Shown: positions 28,487-36,765 of the stretch, piece after piece
How positions within the stretch are numbered: the first letter of the stretch is position 1
Layout of the letters: every line of letters begins with the position of its first letter
From: Brevundimonas sp. NIBR10
GTDB lineage: Bacteria > Pseudomonadota > Alphaproteobacteria > Caulobacterales > Caulobacteraceae
Direction of reading: 5' to 3'
Length of the DNA: 64,000 nucleotides
NCBI RefSeq assembly: GCF_027912515.1
Contig: NZ_CP115464.1
Coordinates: 3,573,501 to 3,637,500, forward strand
Made by a program: the position numbers and the translations under genes
Notes under the pieces: model-generated
Databases searched by the model: none
The model's input: only the letters and a program-made list of their open reading frames with translations
Told to the model about the DNA's origin: nothing

Positions 28487-30712
28487 ATGAATCGTCGTGA
28501 ACTGATCGCCTCGGCCGCCGCCGGCGTCGTGGTCGCCCAGGCCGGACCCTCTCTCGCCCAACCCGGAGCCTCGATGCCCAGTACGCCGCCCGTTCCTCCC
28601 GTCGCCCGCAAGGTCCCCGTCACCATCACCCAGCTGGGCCGGACCCGGACCGACGACTATCAGTGGATGAAGGACGACAACTGGCAGGCCGTGCTGCGCG
28701 ACCCGTCGCTGATCAAGGCCGACGTCAAGGAACATTTGACGGCCGAGAATGCCTATCGCGCCGCCATGCTGGCCCCGACGCAGGCCCTCCAAGACGCGAT
28801 GTTCGAGGAGATGAAGGGCCGCATCAAGGAGGCCGATTCGTCGGTCCCCTCAGCCGACGGCCCCTGGGAGTATTTCACCGAATACCGCACCGGCGAGCAG
28901 CACCCCCGCTACATGCGCGTCGAACGCCAGGGGACGTGGATGGTCGACGGCAAGCCCGTGACCAAGAACTTCATCGTCGCCCCGACGCCGCAACTGCTGC
29001 TGGACTGCAACGCCCTGGCCGAGGGCAAGGCCTATTCCGAGGTCTCGACGACGGCCCACAGCCCCGACCACGCCCTGTTCGCCTATGCCGAGGACGCGCA
29101 GGGGTCGGAGGTGTTCAAGATCTACGTCAAGGACCTGGCCACCGGTGCCGTCCTGCCCGACCCGATCGAGAGCGCGACCGAGAACTTCACCTTCTCGCCC
29201 GACAGCCGGTGGATCTTCTGGACCAACCGCGACGATAACGGCCGCCCGGACAAGATCTTCCGCCGCCCCGCGCGCGGCGGCGAAACCACCCTGGTCTATG
29301 AAGAAGCCGACGACGGCATGTTCCAGAGCGTCGGCGTCACCTCCGACGAGGCCTTCATCCTGATCACCATCGCCAACCAGGAGACCTCGGAGGCCCGCAT
29401 CATCCCGGCCGCCACCCCCACCGCGACCCCGGTCGTGCTGGAACCGCGCCAGACCGCCCGCCTGTTCGACGCCGACCACTGGGGCGACCGCTGGGTGATT
29501 CGCACCAACGCCGACGACGCCATCGACTTCAAGATCGTCGAGGCCCCGACCGATGCGCCCGGCGCGGCGAACTGGAACGACCTCGTCCCCCACACGCCGG
29601 GCCGGTTCATCGAGGGCGTCGCCCTGGTCAAGGACTTCATCGGCCGCCAGGAACGCGCCGACGCCAATACGAAGATCGTCATCCGCGACCGCGCCGGTGC
29701 CGAGCACGAGATCGCCGTGGACGAACCCGCCTATGCCCTGTCGCTGGCGGGCGCCTCCGAGTTCGACACCACCGTGATACGCTATGGCTACAACTCGCCG
29801 TCAACCCCAACCTCGACCTATGACTACGACCTGAAGACCCGCGAGCGGAGCCTGCGCAAGGTACAGGAGGTCCCCAGTGGTCACGACCCCGCCGACTATG
29901 TCGTCGAGCGGCTGAACGCCCCCGCCTCGGACGGCCAGCTGGTGCCCGTCACCGTCCTGCGCCGCAAGTCGACGCCGGTGGACGGCTCGGCCCCGCTGCT
30001 GCTGTACGGCTACGGCTCCTACGGCAATCCGATCCCGGCCTCCTTCTCGACCAACCGGCTGTCGCTGGTGGATCGGGGCTGGATCTATGCCATCGCCCAT
30101 ATCCGGGGCGGGTCGGACAAGGGCTGGAACTGGTTCCTGACCGCGCGCCGCCACACCAAGAAGAACACCTTCACCGACTTCATCGCCTCGGCCGAACACC
30201 TGATCGCCAACAAGTACGCCACGGCCGGCAAGATCGTCGCCGAGGGCCGGTCCGCCGGCGGGATGCTGGTCGGCGCCGTCACCAACATGCGGCCCGACCT
30301 GTGGGCCGGGGTGATCGGTGGGGTGCCCTTCGTCGACGTGATCAACACCATGAGCGACACCTCGCTTCCGCTGACGCCGCCCGAATGGCCCGAGTGGGGC
30401 AATCCGATCGAGAGCGCCGAAGACTACGACTATATGATGAGTTACAGCCCCTACGATCAGGTCGCGCCCATGGCCTATCCGGCGGTGCTGGCGACCGGCG
30501 GCCTGTCGGACCCGCGCGTCACCTATTGGGAGCCGGAGAAGTGGGTGGCCAAACTCCGCCCCGCGACCACCTCGGGCAAGCCGATCCTGCTCAAGATCAA
30601 TATGGAGGCGGGGCATTTCTCCTCGTCCGGCCGGTTCGACTATCTGAAGGAGGTCGCCCACGACTATGCCTTCGCGATCTGGGCCGTCGACAAGGGGTGG
30701 GAGGCGACGTGA
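28487..30712 (+). CDS. Prolyl oligopeptidase family protease (oligopeptidase B-like, S9A)
   Basis: A 741-residue serine peptidase. The N-terminus (MNRRELIASAAAG...PSLAQ) looks like a twin-arginine or lipid-free export signal, so it is probably periplasmic. A seven-bladed propeller covers about 80-440, including FTFSPDSRWIFWTNRDDNGRP. The catalytic domain has YGSYG, the nucleophile in EGRSAGGMLVGAV, an Asp in GGLSDPRVTYWEP and a His in EAGHFSSSGRFDYL. Oligopeptidase B cleaves after basic residues; this specificity is inferred from family resemblance. Its stop overlaps the GTG of the acetyltransferase gene. Confidence 0.93.
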   Translation: MNRRELIASAAAGVVVAQAGPSLAQPGASMPSTPPVPPVARKVPVTITQLGRTRTDDYQWMKDDNWQAVLRDPSLIKADVKEHLTAENAYRAAMLAPTQALQDAMFEEMKGRIKEADSSVPSADGPWEYFTEYRTGEQHPRYMRVERQGTWMVDGKPVTKNFIVAPTPQLLLDCNALAEGKAYSEVSTTAHSPDHALFAYAEDAQGSEVFKIYVKDLATGAVLPDPIESATENFTFSPDSRWIFWTNRDDNGRPDKIFRRPARGGETTLVYEEADDGMFQSVGVTSDEAFILITIANQETSEARIIPAATPTATPVVLEPRQTARLFDADHWGDRWVIRTNADDAIDFKIVEAPTDAPGAANWNDLVPHTPGRFIEGVALVKDFIGRQERADANTKIVIRDRAGAEHEIAVDEPAYALSLAGASEFDTTVIRYGYNSPSTPTSTYDYDLKTRERSLRKVQEVPSGHDPADYVVERLNAPASDGQLVPVTVLRRKSTPVDGSAPLLLYGYGSYGNPIPASFSTNRLSLVDRGWIYAIAHIRGGSDKGWNWFLTARRHTKKNTFTDFIASAEHLIANKYATAGKIVAEGRSAGGMLVGAVTNMRPDLWAGVIGGVPFVDVINTMSDTSLPLTPPEWPEWGNPIESAEDYDYMMSYSPYDQVAPMAYPAVLATGGLSDPRVTYWEPEKWVAKLRPATTSGKPILLKINMEAGHFSSSGRFDYLKEVAHDYAFAIWAVDKGWEAT

Positions 30713-31278
30713 GCCCGACCGCTTCCTCCCCCGTCCACGTCCGGCCCTCGACCGAAGCCGATCTTGAGGCCATCACGGCCATCTATGCCCAGAACGTCCT
30801 GACCGGCACCGGCACCTTCGAGACCGTCGCCCCGCCGCAGTCCGAGATGGCGGCGCGCCGCGCGGCGGTTCTGGCGCTCGGCCTGCCCTGGCTGGTGGCC
30901 GAGATCGACGGCGTCATCGTCGGCTATGCCTATGCCGGGCCGTTCCGCGTCCGCGCCGCCTATCGCTACACGGTCGAGGACTCGATCTATGTCTCCACCT
31001 CGGCCCACGGACGCGGCGTCGGCAAGGCGCTGCTGAACCGGCTGATCGACGACTGCGAAGCGCTCGGCGTGCGCCAGATGCTGGGCGTCATCGGCGACAG
31101 CGCCAACGAGGCCTCGATCCGGCTGCACACCGCCTGCGGCTTCCGACACATGGGGGCCATCGAGGGGGTGGGCTGGAAGTTCGACCGCTGGCTGGACGTG
31201 CTGTTCATGCAGCGCGCGCTGGGCCACGGGGCGGTCTCCGATCCCGACCCGTCCGCGCCGGGCCTCCCACTCGCCTGA
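30709..31278 (+). CDS. GNAT-family N-acetyltransferase (phosphinothricin acetyltransferase-like)
   Basis: A 189-residue enzyme that uses acetyl-CoA. The acetyl-CoA-binding motif is in GRGVGKALLNRLIDDCEALG, followed by MLGVIGDSANEASIRLHTACGF and GWKFDRWLDVLFMQ. This order is typical of the Pat/Bar and methionine-sulfoximine acetyltransferase group. The start is GTG 30709 with a GTGA overlap of the peptidase stop, so the genes are coupled. The natural substrate is unknown; resistance to glutamine-synthetase inhibitors is possible but unproven. The C-terminal tail after position ~170 is not conserved-looking. Confidence 0.9.
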   Translation: MSPTASSPVHVRPSTEADLEAITAIYAQNVLTGTGTFETVAPPQSEMAARRAAVLALGLPWLVAEIDGVIVGYAYAGPFRVRAAYRYTVEDSIYVSTSAHGRGVGKALLNRLIDDCEALGVRQMLGVIGDSANEASIRLHTACGFRHMGAIEGVGWKFDRWLDVLFMQRALGHGAVSDPDPSAPGLPLA

Positions 31279-31360
31279 CGATGGGGCTGTAAAGGTTACC
31301 GTGACGCGCCGTTCGGGAAGTCGCTTGCGAGATGACACCGGGGTCTGCCAAGGCCGGGCC

Positions 31361-32146
31361 ATGTCCCGTCGCGTTCTGATTGCATCCCTGATCCTGGCCG
31401 CCACGGTCGCTGCCGCCGGTTCCGCCCTGGGCCAGAGCCGGCCGATGTTCGTCGCGCCCGGCGTGACCTTCCCCGAGACCGGCGGCGTCGTGCGGGCGGG
31501 TCAGAACGGCCTTGTCATCGACGACGGCGTGGCCAGCGTCGACGAGAGCGATCAGTACAGCCTACTGGCCCTGTCGGTGGACGACGATCCGCATGGAGTG
31601 ATCCGCTTCACCTACGGCGACGCCTGGACCCTGGCCCAGCCCCGGCCGAGCTCCTGCGTCTTCACCGTCCGCCGCGTCGAACGCGCCCTGACCCAGTCCG
31701 CCGCCAACGACCTGGCCAGGACCCTTGCCGACATCGAGATGCAGCGCCTCAAGGAAGGCCACCCCCTGCTGACCGCGATCGGCGAGCGCCAGACGAACGG
31801 CGCGGTGGTCAAACAGATCGTCGATCGCTTCACCTGGACCGAGACCGTCACAGCGCCCCCTGCGGAGAGCGACGTCGGCGCTGATACGGCCACAGAACCC
31901 GCCACGGCCACCGTCTTCGGCCTGTCCAAGACCTGGCTCTTCGTCCTGTCGGCCAAGCCCTATTACGTCAACAAGACCTGCTTCGCCTGGACCACGGCCG
32001 AGGACCTGACCGTCATCGACCAGCTGATCGGCCTCGACTACCACCGCGATCCCGTCCTTGAGCGCGACCAACGGCGCGTTTTGCGTCCGCAAGCCACGAC
32101 GCAAAGACAGAGCCGGTGCGCAGCCCTGTACCCTCATCCTTGCTGA
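31361..32146 (+). CDS. Secreted hypothetical protein
   Basis: A 261-residue product starting at ATG 31361 with a clear signal peptide (MSRRVLIASLILAATVAAAG...ALGQ). The mature part has alternating strands with a Cys at PSSCVFTV and another at NKTCFAW, a possible disulphide. The last ~35 residues (from RDPVLERDQ on) look random and enter a region full of frame changes, so the true C-terminus may be shorter or frameshifted. No family recognised. Confidence 0.65.
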   Translation: MSRRVLIASLILAATVAAAGSALGQSRPMFVAPGVTFPETGGVVRAGQNGLVIDDGVASVDESDQYSLLALSVDDDPHGVIRFTYGDAWTLAQPRPSSCVFTVRRVERALTQSAANDLARTLADIEMQRLKEGHPLLTAIGERQTNGAVVKQIVDRFTWTETVTAPPAESDVGADTATEPATATVFGLSKTWLFVLSAKPYYVNKTCFAWTTAEDLTVIDQLIGLDYHRDPVLERDQRRVLRPQATTQRQSRCAALYPHPC

Positions 32147-32506
32147 TCGGCCGTCTTCCGCCCTTCTGACCCTGGGTGCAGGAGCGGGGCCTGGGCGAAC
32201 GCCGTCAGACGGCAGCGCCCTGCAGCGAATGGCGACACACGCCACCACGACGCCCCCTGCAAGTCGCCCCGCCCTCGGCCAAGCCGGCTGGTCATGGCCG
32301 CTTGCATCGCCTGCGTAGCTTCCCACCGTGCCGTCGGCCCCGACCACACCGTCGACCACCAACCTCGACCGATCCTGCCCGCGCGACTGACCCTGCCGAT
32401 CGGCCGGTCGCCGGCACCGGAACACGGCCCCCTCGCCTCGCCTCCTGATCGTCCCCGTCGCGGCGGATGCCTGTCCGCGCCGTTCAAGACCTTCAAGGAG
32501 CCCCTG
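32147..32506. other. Stretch without an intact gene, possibly a degraded small gene
   Basis: No frame here has a start, ribosome site and protein-like content throughout. A piece in the plus frame near 32340-32440 (VDHQPRPILPARLTL) looks like real coding sequence with no usable start. A strong ribosome site (AAGGAG, 32495-32500) closes the stretch and serves the next gene. Confidence 0.4.
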
Positions 32507-33922
32507 ATGGCTGTCCCTTCCGCGTCGGCGCGTTTCGCCGGCTCATCCCCTGGTTTGCCCTGGCCGCACCGGGCCCTGGCGCAAACCACTCAACCAACCG
32601 CCAACCCGGCCCGTGCCTTCCCAGCCAGCCCCCACGCCGCCGACCCCCACGCGGGTCACCGGATGCCCCCCGGCCATCGTCACCCCGGCCCCCCGTCAAC
32701 CGGCACGGACCATACGGCCACGACATGGACTGCATGGACCATTGCCATGCCCATGACCACACCCTCGGCCCCTCCCATGAAGCCGGCGACGCCTCGGGCA
32801 CCTGTCTGGCAGTCCGCCGGATGCGTCCAACTCACCGGCGGCGTCCACTCGGACCGCCGCGACTGTCGATCATGACCCACACGCCCTGCACAACCTACCT
32901 GGGACCGCCATCGGCCCGCGCGGCGATGACAACTTTTCGTCTCGGGCATGCTGATGGCCGCCGCCCGCCGCGACTTCTCGGACGACGGCGTCCTGAACCT
33001 GCGCGGGATGCTCAGCCCCGATCCGCTGATGGGCAAGGAGGGCTATCCCCTGCTGCTGGCGGCGGGCGAGACGGCGAACGGCGTCGATCCCCTGGTCGAT
33101 CGCCAGCACCCGCATGAGCTCGTCATGGAGCTGTCGGCCAGCTATGCGCGGCCGATCGGTCCGCGCGACAGCCTGTTCGCCTATGTCGGCCTGCCCGGCG
33201 AACCCGCCTTCGGTCCTCCCGCCTTCATGCACCGGATGAGCGCGATGGATAGCCCGGAGGCGCCCATCACCCACCACTGGCTGGATTCGACCCATATCGT
33301 GTTCGGCGTGGCCACGGTCGGCTGGGTCAGCGAGGCCTTCAAGCTGGAGGCCTCGTCCTTCCGGGGCCGCGAGCCGGATCAGGACCGCTACGACATCGAA
33401 AGCCCGTCGTTCGACAGCTGGTCAGTGCGGGCGTCGTGGAACCCGACCCCCGAATGGTCGCTGCAGGCCTCCTGGGCCGACGTCACCGAGCCCGAACAGC
33501 TCGACCCTGGCGAGGACGAGACCAAGACCTCGGGCAGCGCCATCCACACCCGGCGGTTCGGCATCGACGGCTGGTGGTCCTCGACCCTGGCCTGGGGTCG
33601 CAAGACCCCCGACCACGGCGAGACCAAGGACGCCTGGCTGCTGGAAAGTGCGATCCATCCGAACGACCGCTGGACGATCTTCGCCCGCGCCGAACGCACC
33701 GAGACCGACGAACTCCTGCCCGGTCATCACGGCGGTCATGGCGATGTCTTCACCGTCGCCAAGGCCTCGGTCGGGGCGATCCACGACTGGCGTATCGCCG
33801 AACACGTCCGGTTCGGCGTCGGCGGCCTGTATGCGATCAACCGCGTCCCGGCCGGTCTGGAGGCAGCCTACGGCGGCGACCCCGACGGGGCGATGATCTT
33901 CCTGCGGCTGAAGATCGACTGA
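32507..33922 (+). pseudogene. Frameshifted gene for a His/Met-rich, probably outer-membrane protein
   Basis: An AAGGAG site six bases before ATG 32507 marks the original start. Signal-peptide-like content (LIPWFALAAPG), a LAQTTQPTANPA linker, a His/Met-rich segment (HDMDCMDHCHAHDH), GGVHSDRRD, SIMTH, GPRGDD and finally SGMLMAAARR appear in order. They switch among all three frames about six times between 32507 and 32948, and frame 1 has a stop at 32873. From 32948 to 33922 the frame is intact for 324 codons. Features there include MLSPDPLMGKEGYPLLLAAG, HHWLDSTHIVFG and regular amphipathic strands ending FLRLKID. The N-terminus suggests a metal (copper-like) link. Pseudogene or local sequence error cannot be distinguished here. 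Confidence 0.7.
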
Positions 33923-33932
33923 CCCCAACAGA

Positions 33933-33964
33933 GAAGGGCCGCCCCATCGCTGGAGCGGCCCTTC
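33933..33964. terminator. Stem-loop terminator between convergent genes
   Basis: GAAGGGCCGC..CC and GG.GCGGCCCTTC form a long stem around ATCGCT. On the minus strand it is followed by a short pyrimidine run, so it may serve both the gene ending at 33922 and the small ORF ending at 34010. Confidence 0.65.
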
Positions 33965-34009
33965 CATAGTCTGACCGCCAGGCGGTCTCTTGAGCGTCTT
34001 CTCAGACCC

Positions 34010-34078
34010 TCAGGAGGTGGCCGCCCCGACGGAGGCCAGGCTCTGGCCGTCCGCCATGCGGATGAAACTATGAGACAC
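34010..34078 (-). CDS. 22-codon peptide gene with perfect Shine-Dalgarno
   Basis: GTG 34078 opens a 22-residue frame (MSHSFIRMADGQSLASVG, then AATS) ending in TGA at 34010-34012. The leader holds AAAGGAGGTGATCC, complementary to the entire 3' end of 16S rRNA, with GGAGG seven bases before the GTG. No other gene in the window has a ribosome site this strong. The stop is followed by two hairpins (GACCGCC/GGCGGTC near 33974-33989 and the stem at 33933). Together these suggest a real, highly translated small protein. It has no membrane segment and I recognise no family. Confidence 0.6.
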   Translation of the reverse strand: MSHSFIRMADGQSLASVGAATS

Positions 34079-34140
34079 TGGATCACCTCCTTTCGACTGT
34101 TGAACAGGGACGTCGAAGGTGGGACGCATTTCAGCGCGCG

Positions 34141-34554
34141 TCAATCACCCGTCTGGATCGGTGTCAGCGTCAGCGTCAGACCCTCGAACATCTGTCCATC
34201 CGGCCCTTCGTCGCCGATGACGACCCGGGCGGTCTGGCCGCGCTTGATGAGCAGTTTCGGCTCCTGGGGCTGGGCGTCCCGGTCGTTGATGGTGACATAG
34301 AGCGACAGGGCATCGGCGTTGGCGTCGCCCTGAACCGGGTTGAGGCTGGCATTCATCTCGAACATCCCGCTGGCGTCGCTGATTGTGACGTTCGCCGTGC
34401 CTTCCTCGACGATCACGGTCTTGGCCAGCACCGCCGGTTCGCCGCCGCGGATGATCGACAGGTCGAGCTCATAGCGCGCCGGAGCATAATCCGGCCCTGC
34501 GGCGATCACGGACAGAACGAGGGCAAGAGCGGACAGCAAGGTCGAATCTCCCAT
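34141..34554 (-). CDS. Secreted hypothetical protein
   Basis: A 137-residue product with an N-terminal signal peptide (about 1-19). The mature part is mainly beta strands and ends in LTLTPIQTGD. It repeats a pattern of hydrophobic strands with Asp/Asn turns, fitting a small beta-sandwich. No catalytic motif and no family are recognised. The 22-codon ORF starts 62 bases downstream on the same strand and may share its transcript. Confidence 0.7.
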   Translation of the reverse strand: MGDSTLLSALALVLSVIAAGPDYAPARYELDLSIIRGGEPAVLAKTVIVEEGTANVTISDASGMFEMNASLNPVQGDANADALSLYVTINDRDAQPQEPKLLIKRGQTARVVIGDEGPDGQMFEGLTLTLTPIQTGD

Positions 34555-34682
34555 GGGCGAAAACGATCAGCGTTCGTTGATTTGCCTACCTAGCTGTTAA
34601 CGGTCGACCCGGATCAGCCTTGCGCTCAAGCAGCGAGCCCCCGACCTGATCCGGGTCGAGCGTTAGCGCCCTTCCCTCGTAT

Positions 34683-34721
34683 GAAAAAGGAACGCCGGAG
34701 AGTGTTTCCACTCCCCGGCGA
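34683..34721 (-). terminator. Rho-independent terminator of the flagellin gene
   Basis: On the minus strand CGCCGGGGAGTG and CACTCTCCGGCG pair around GAAA and lead to TTCCTTTTT. It lies 14 bases past the flagellin stop. Confidence 0.85.
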
Positions 34722-34734
34722 TGACCTGAACGCT

Positions 34735-35562
34735 TTAGCCGCGGAACAGTGACAGGATGATCTGAGGAGTCTGATTGGCGATGCCCAGTGCCTGCACGCC
34801 CAGCTGCTGCTTGGTCTGCAGCGACTGGAGCTTGGCGCTTTCCTTCGCCAGGTCCGCATCCACCAGATTGCCCACTCCGGATTCCAGCGCGTCCGACAGT
34901 TTCCCGACGAACGTCGTATGGGTTTCCAGAGCCTTCGACTTGGTGCCCAGACGCCCGAGAGCGGCCGAAACCCGGTCGATGGAGGCGTTCACCAGACCCA
35001 GGGCCGTGGTGGCCAGGGTCGAGGTGCCGATGGACGTAGTCGCCGCCACGGTGACATTCGTGGACCCGAGGGCCAGCACTTCCGCGCCGATCGTCATGGT
35101 CCCACCAGCCGTGTTGGCCAGAGCCTGGAACGCCGTCGCGCCGGTCTTGATGAGATTGATCCCATTGAAATCGGCGTTGTTGGTGACCGTGGTGATCTGG
35201 TCGCGGATGGCCTTGAAGTCCTCGTTGAGGGCGCTCCTCGCTGCGGTCGTCAGCGACCTGTCGGTCGCGGACAGTGCCTTCTCCTTCAGTTGGAGCAAGA
35301 GGTCAGAGACCGACTCGCCCGCTGCCAGCGACACATCCACCGCGGAGGTTCCGCGATCGAGCGCCGTTTTCACTGCTCCCAACGCCTTGATCTCGGCGCG
35401 TTGGCCCTGGGCGATAGCCCAGACGGCCCCGTTGTCCTTGGCTGAGGAGACTTTCAGACCCGTGTTGATCCGGCTCTGGGTCGTCGACAGCTGGGCGTTG
35501 GTAGCGTTCAGGTTCTGCAGCGCGACCATCGCGCCGCTGTTGGTGTTGACCGAGTTGGCCAT
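34735..35562 (-). CDS. Flagellin
   Basis: A 275-residue filament subunit. The N-terminal D0/D1 helix has NSGAMVALQNLNATNAQL, RINTGLKVSSAKDN and LKEKALSATDRSLTT. The C-terminal helix has ESGVGNLVDADLAKESAKLQ and ends QIILSLFRG. The central domain is short, as in other Caulobacteraceae flagellins. ATG 35562 has an AAGGA site; an upstream start at 35646 would add unrelated residues. A sigma-54-type promoter lies ~80 bases upstream. The Ser/Thr-rich centre is the likely target of the FlmG-like protein encoded nearby. Confidence 0.96.
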   Translation of the reverse strand: MANSVNTNSGAMVALQNLNATNAQLSTTQSRINTGLKVSSAKDNGAVWAIAQGQRAEIKALGAVKTALDRGTSAVDVSLAAGESVSDLLLQLKEKALSATDRSLTTAARSALNEDFKAIRDQITTVTNNADFNGINLIKTGATAFQALANTAGGTMTIGAEVLALGSTNVTVAATTSIGTSTLATTALGLVNASIDRVSAALGRLGTKSKALETHTTFVGKLSDALESGVGNLVDADLAKESAKLQSLQTKQQLGVQALGIANQTPQIILSLFRG

Positions 35563-35641
35563 GGTGTGTGTCCTTCCATTCTGGTCGGGAGATGCAACGG
35601 CCTTCTGGCCGTCGAACCGGTTCTTGGTTCTGGCAAGCTCA

Positions 35642-35657
35642 CGCAAGGACCGGGCCT
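35642..35657 (-). promoter_or_regulatory. Candidate sigma-54 promoter of flagellin
   Basis: The minus strand reads AGGCCCGGTCCTTGCG, close to the sigma-54 consensus TGGCACG-N4-TTGCW, with the obligatory GG-N10-GC spacing. It would start transcription near 35632, about 70 bases before the ATG. Sigma-54 control of late flagellar genes is established in Caulobacter. Confidence 0.65.
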
Positions 35658-35780
35658 GTTCAGGCCGCCTCGATCAGATTGAAAGGATTGGGGTTTTTTC
35701 GCGCACTCGGGTGCGCTAGGCAGAATTCGCCTACGAAGTCGGAAGGATTGGCGCGCGCTGGGTGGTTCGCGGTCGTTGAT

Positions 35781-35875
35781 TAGTGGTGGCTGGAAACAGC
35801 GGGGCGTAACCGGCTCGCGGGAGGCAGCGACGCGCCAACCCTTAGCCACCCGTCACTAGCCACCAATCCCCACCA
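35781..35875. repeat. Paired short-repeat element A (between flaF and flagellin)
   Basis: A GT-rich arm (TAGTGGTGGCTGG, 35781-35793) and a complementary arm with two copies of TAGCCACC (35836-35875) flank ~42 bases. The right arm ends at the flaF stop codon. The layout matches elements at 38582-38694 and 62110-62240. Confidence 0.55.
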
Positions 35876-36244
35876 TCACGCCGCCTGCGCCGCCGTCGGA
35901 TCCGTCGCCAGACCCTGCATGATCGCGCGGTTCAGGTCGATCAGGACGTCGAAGGTTTCGCCATCGCGCATGATGGCCGACGAGTGTTTGTTCACGAACA
36001 GCGACAGCGAGATGATCTGGGCCCGCAGCGACATCGTCATGGCGTTGCCGGGGTCCGAACAGTCGGTCGCCAGCGTCGACCAGAGCCGCCGGTTCCAGTC
36101 CAGGGCGTCGATCCGGGTCGCGATGTCGGACGCATCGACGCTCGCGGCGTGCATCAGCGCGCGCGTCACCTGGCCGAACAGACGGTACTCCATCTCACGC
36201 GGAGATTCAGTCCGCGTCGCCGCCTGTTTGTACGCCTGAAGCAT
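35876..36244 (-). CDS. flaF: Flagellar biosynthesis regulator FlaF
   Basis: A 122-residue cytoplasmic protein needed for flagellin production and export in Caulobacter; it acts together with FlbT. The family features are the start [20 protein letters not shown], the middle [15 protein letters not shown] and [19 protein letters not shown], and the late [10 protein letters not shown]. The ATG overlaps the end of flbT by 38 bases, so the two are co-transcribed and probably coupled. Flagellin follows downstream on the same strand, behind its own promoter. Confidence 0.94.
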   Translation of the reverse strand: MLQAYKQAATRTESPREMEYRLFGQVTRALMHAASVDASDIATRIDALDWNRRLWSTLATDCSDPGNAMTMSLRAQIISLSLFVNKHSSAIMRDGETFDVLIDLNRAIMQGLATDPTAAQAA

Positions 36245-36629
36245 GCCCCAGCCTTTGCTCTTCGTAGTCGACCAATTTTCGTGCGGCCATCAGGGCCTTG
36301 TAGTATTCGCGCGCCATCACGTGCTTGGACGCGGCGACGCAGTCGGCCATCACCACCGGGTTCGAGATCGCCCCCATGAACTCCGACAGCCGCTGGATGA
36401 ACTCGTCATAGACCTTGGAGGCCTGAGTCTCGTCCAGGTACATCATCATCACGGGGAAATAGACCCGTTTGGCCGGGGTGGTGACCTCCTCCAGCTGCAT
36501 GATGTCCTTCTCGCGCAGGACGCTGGCCTTGTTCTGAAGGATCAGCACACCGCGCCGATCGCCGTTTTGGACGACAGCGCCGTTCAGGACGAATTTCTCG
36601 CCGGGCTTGAGCGACAGCTTCAGGGGCAT
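36207..36629 (-). CDS. flbT: Flagellin mRNA regulator FlbT
   Basis: A 140-residue post-transcriptional regulator that, in Caulobacter, binds the flagellin mRNA leader and limits its translation before hook completion. Typical features are [32 protein letters not shown], and [14 protein letters not shown] in the middle of the protein. ATG 36629 gives the normal N-terminus; the longer start at 36686 adds foreign residues. Its 3' end overlaps flaF. Confidence 0.95.
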   Translation of the reverse strand: MPLKLSLKPGEKFVLNGAVVQNGDRRGVLILQNKASVLREKDIMQLEEVTTPAKRVYFPVMMMYLDETQASKVYDEFIQRLSEFMGAISNPVVMADCVAASKHVMAREYYKALMAARKLVDYEEQRLGHASGVQTGGDAD

Positions 36630-36765
36630 CTGCGCGAGGTCTCCATCAGGCTCGCCTACGTGTCGTAGTCGAAGGCCCGCAAACACCGATTAAACGCTCG
36701 TGGTTAACCATCCCTTGTGAACACCTCGACCAAGCTGCGCTATCCCGACGACGAGCTCTCGATCC

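Noticed and set aside
34079..34095. CTGGATCACCTCCTTTC, identical to the 3' end of 16S rRNA
   Set aside because: No other 16S rRNA sequence adjoins it. On the opposite strand it is a perfect Shine-Dalgarno in front of a small ORF, which explains the match better than an rRNA fragment.
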